A stretch of 44,808 nt of DNA from Sedimentisphaerales bacterium (lineage in GTDB: Bacteria; Planctomycetota; Phycisphaerae; Sedimentisphaerales; Anaerohalosphaeraceae), in NCBI GenBank assembly GCA_028282905.1, contig JANQGW010000124.1, positions 1 to 44,808 of the forward strand, read 5' to 3'. Position 1 is the stretch's first letter; every line of letters begins with the position of its first letter. Of the stretch, positions 42,750 to 44,808 are shown piece after piece. Below the pieces are notes generated by a model, which worked only from the letters and a program-made list of their open reading frames with translations, ran no database searches and had not been told where the DNA came from. Position numbers and translations under genes: made by a program.

Positions 42750-42795
42750 CGGCCAGAAAGCCAATTCTAATAGCCTTTTAAGGAGATATCTAAAT

Positions 42796-43128
42796 ATGTC
42801 AGAAATATTTCCTAAACCAATTAGAAATCTACCACAAGCTACTATTCCGTTTGATGGGATCAAAGCTTACCTTTCACAGGCAGAAGATCATCAAATTCTA
42901 TTTATGGAGTTTACTGAAGATGTCGAAGTGCCGGAACATTCACATGAAGCCCAGTGGGGTGTGGTAGTAGCTGGGAAGATAGATTTGACAGTTGACGGTA
43001 TCAAGCGAACATATACAACAGGTGATAGTGTTTATATTCCCAAAGGGGCTAAACACTCCGCAAAAATATATGCAGGCTATGCCGACATTTCATTCTTCAA
43101 TGAAAAAACCCGTTGGAAAACAAAATAA
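42796..43128 (+). CDS. Cupin-domain protein
   Basis: A 110-residue single-domain cupin starts at ATG 42796 (AAGGAGA upstream). Metal-binding motif 1 is PEHSHEAQWGVVVAGKIDLT (H-S-H-x(n)-G) and motif 2 is YIPKGAKHSA. Likely a small metal-dependent binding protein or enzyme. Substrate unknown. Intact. Confidence 0.85.
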   Translation: MSEIFPKPIRNLPQATIPFDGIKAYLSQAEDHQILFMEFTEDVEVPEHSHEAQWGVVVAGKIDLTVDGIKRTYTTGDSVYIPKGAKHSAKIYAGYADISFFNEKTRWKTK

Positions 43129-43235
43129 ATGATTAATCCTTCAGTTTCTTACGATTGAAGTTGTAACACTTGCATTTTTTAGACGCATGTGACTTGGTAT
43201 GGTGCATCCGCATTCTGCAACTATTATGACTTTAG

Positions 43236-43424
43236 ATTGCCAACTGCAATCTTGGACCTGGAGCTACAACTATTAAAGTTAGCCCGGGTGTATATGCTCT
43301 TTCCAAAACAATGGTGCTGGGAGACAAACGAGTTTATAATGAAAAAGACAGACTAACAATTGAGGCTGTTGTGCTGCCGGATGATTCTAATTGGCAACCG
43401 ACACTAATGTGTAGTAGCCATTAC
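43236..43424 (+). pseudogene. Fragment of a beta-helix-type protein cut by the IS element
   Basis: Between a stop at 43233 and the IS end the frame reads GPGATTIKVSPGVYALSKTM, then EKDRLTIEAVVLPDDSNWQP. Such 'tI.v.pGvY.l...i' text begins right-handed parallel beta-helix proteins. There is no start codon and the 3' part is beyond the IS. Confidence 0.45.
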
Positions 43425-44808
43425 GGCTTGTTGAAAAAGTCCGTTTTAGGATTGAATTTTAAATAAGTTTGTTCATAATGGTCTCTGATGCATGGAGGCT
43501 AATTATGCAAGGTAAAAAATATTACGAAGAACGGCTTTTCTCAACCATCAATCTCAAAAGTATGATTCCCAAAAACCATCTTTTAATGAGGATTGACAAA
43601 GCTATCGATCTGGATTTCATTTATGAATTAACATCAAATTTGTATTGTTCTGATAACGGCCGCCCCTCGATCGATCCTGTCTTGTTCTTCAGAATACAAT
43701 TGATAGGTTATTTGTACGGCACTAAATCTGACAGAAAGCTTTGTGAGCAGATTCACCTCAATATTGCCTTTCGCTGGTTCTGCCGTCTTCACTTAGAGGA
43801 TCGTGTTCCCGACCACTCTTCATTAACTCGAATTCGTGATCGTTTTGGGGTGGAAACCTACCAAGCGGTATTTGAACGTTTGGTTCAATTATTGCGAGAA
43901 AATGGCTTTATTAAAGGGCAAAAGGTCATGATGGACGCCAGTTTAGTTGAAGCCGACGCATCTGTTGATAGTCTTCAGGAACGTCAAAACAGTGATCCTG
44001 AGGCCAGAGAATTGAGATATTATGAAAAACGTTATCATGATTTCAAAGAAGGCAAAAAGAAGCGTAAAGTATCCAATCAAACACATGTTAGCAGAACAGA
44101 TTCCGATTCTACGCTGGTGGGTCGTCCAGGGGCATATGGCAAGCTTTTTTACAAAGTTCATTATGCGATGGATGGTAAAAACCGTTTTATTCTCGACAGC
44201 TATGCAACGACAGGCAGTCAACATGAATGTACTATTTTGCCAAAACGCATAGACTACTTACTAAACTATATGAAAATGCCAATTAATGAAATTATTGCAG
44301 ATAAGGGGTATGGCAGAGGTCCAACCTATGGATTTTTACGAGAGCATAATATTCGTTCCTATATTCCTTTACATGATGACAATTTAGGCCAAGGCCGACT
44401 TAGCAGAACAGATTTTAAATACGATAAGAGACGTGATCGTTATATATGTCCTAACAATAAATCCCTTTATCCATATGATAAATGGGACCATGGCATGATT
44501 AAGCGTTATCGAATCGTTGGGGGGCATTGTAAATCATGTCCTTTGAGGGAAAGTTGTTTGCCTGAAAAACATAAGAATCGTTCAAGATTTATGTACCGAA
44601 ATCCTCACCAGGATGAAATAGACAAAATAAAGAAACGGCAAACGACTAAACATTTTAAGAAAAAGTTAACAGAACGACAATGGAAACTTGAAGGCTTGTT
44701 CGGAGAAGCAAAAGAGAACCATTGTTTGCGTCGGGCAAAATACCGAGGTTTAAAAAAGGTGCAGATCCAGTTCTATATGACTGCCATAGCTCAAAACTTA
44801 AAACGGCT
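43425..44808 (+). mobile_element. IS1182-family insertion sequence, 3' end outside the window
   Basis: The element appears to begin at GGCTTGTTGAAAAAGTCCG (43425), a terminal-repeat text typical for IS1182-type elements, and carries one transposase gene. It breaks the preceding reading frame. The right end is beyond the window. Confidence 0.7.
43505..44808 (+). CDS. IS1182-family DDE transposase, 3' truncated by the window
   Basis: An open frame of 434 codons from ATG 43505 (GGAGG 6 nt upstream) runs off the end without a stop. DUF772-like N-terminal part: GRPSIDPVLFFRIQLIGYLY, then SDRKLCEQIHLNIAFRWFCR and DHSSLTRIRDRFG. DDE part: VMMDASLVEADAS (first Asp), IIADKGYGRGPTYGFLREHN (second Asp), and a C-terminal ERQWKLEGLFGEAKENHCLR with the catalytic Glu. 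A CPLRESCLP zinc-like stretch lies between. The gene appears intact as far as it goes. Confidence 0.9.
   Translation, partial: MQGKKYYEERLFSTINLKSMIPKNHLLMRIDKAIDLDFIYELTSNLYCSDNGRPSIDPVLFFRIQLIGYLYGTKSDRKLCEQIHLNIAFRWFCRLHLEDRVPDHSSLTRIRDRFGVETYQAVFERLVQLLRENGFIKGQKVMMDASLVEADASVDSLQERQNSDPEARELRYYEKRYHDFKEGKKKRKVSNQTHVSRTDSDSTLVGRPGAYGKLFYKVHYAMDGKNRFILDSYATTGSQHECTILPKRIDYLLNYMKMPINEIIADKGYGRGPTYGFLREHNIRSYIPLHDDNLGQGRLSRTDFKYDKRRDRYICPNNKSLYPYDKWDHGMIKRYRIVGGHCKSCPLRESCLPEKHKNRSRFMYRNPHQDEIDKIKKRQTTKHFKKKLTERQWKLEGLFGEAKENHCLRRAKYRGLKKVQIQFYMTAIAQNLKR

Noticed and set aside
1..44808. CRISPR array
   Set aside because: No regularly spaced repeats with unique spacers of similar length were seen; the only spaced repeats are the RNA element copies and the CACTTGT trio.

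Overview
The window looks like chromosome of a Planctomycetota bacterium of the Phycisphaerae/Sedimentisphaerales type. I infer this from domain style: secreted proteins built of Fn3-like 'YyWRVD..' modules plus a LamG-like domain and ending in a dockerin-like GD(I/L)(D/N)..D..VN..D motif, a pseudopilin with the planctomycete 'DGHV' C-terminus, and a pilus/secretion operon with a fused PilM-PilN-like protein. A secretin and an autotransporter barrel show an outer membrane. No rRNA or housekeeping marker is present, so the assignment is inference.

Bases 1-17,100 are an accessory region rich in decayed genes. They include the end of an RHS protein frameshifted at a G9 tract, a QueC-like gene followed by a TGT-like gene (both wrecked), fragments of an Rrf2 regulator, an IS630-type transposase, a DUF262 (GmrSD-type) protein, a tyrosine recombinase and a sodium/solute symporter, a frameshifted SIR2-domain gene, and an autotransporter split by one in-frame UGA. 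Apparently intact genes among them are a CheW-domain protein, an HU-like protein, a secreted three-repeat protein, a possible nuclease-like ORF, a three-gene operon ending in a membrane-anchored receiver protein, and a SET-domain gene. The SET gene reads into a 3' fragment of a tRNA-Ser, which is an integration scar.

Bases 17,300-27,200 hold what I consider the most interesting system, an apparent iron/heme regulon. Three promoters have the same layout: TTGACN, then a 17-nt spacer containing a DtxR-type inverted repeat (TTAGGC..GCCTTA type), then an AT-rich -10. Each is followed by a transcript start of about 120-135 nt that carries a conserved RNA element, GCUACCCAGCAAGC...GCCAGCCAGGGAGCAG, whose last part is the 5' arm of a strong intrinsic terminator. 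A fourth copy of the element lies after hemP. Downstream genes are two paralogous lipoproteins, hemP, a DUF4405-like membrane protein with a Cys/Ser tail, two secreted dockerin-type proteins, a pseudopilin, an FMN-binding/Fe-S membrane redox protein, a DtxR/MntR-family repressor and a small unknown protein. The element could be an iron-responsive sRNA family or a set of attenuator leaders.

Bases 27,200-39,454 are a type II secretion/type IV pilus-like operon: a possibly structured leader RNA, three pseudopilins with an internal terminator after the first, a GspL-like PilM/PilN fusion, a PilO/GspM-like protein, GspE, GspF, a PilP-like protein, the secretin, a TPR lipoprotein and a PilT-like ATPase. 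No prepilin peptidase is in the window.

Bases 39,455-44,808 are a second accessory stretch: a tRNA-like 3' fragment with short direct repeats, a palindromic operator before a MerR/excisionase-like gene, a GNAT acetyltransferase, a large unknown protein, a lipoprotein, a cupin, and an IS1182-family element that interrupts what looks like a beta-helix gene and runs off the window.
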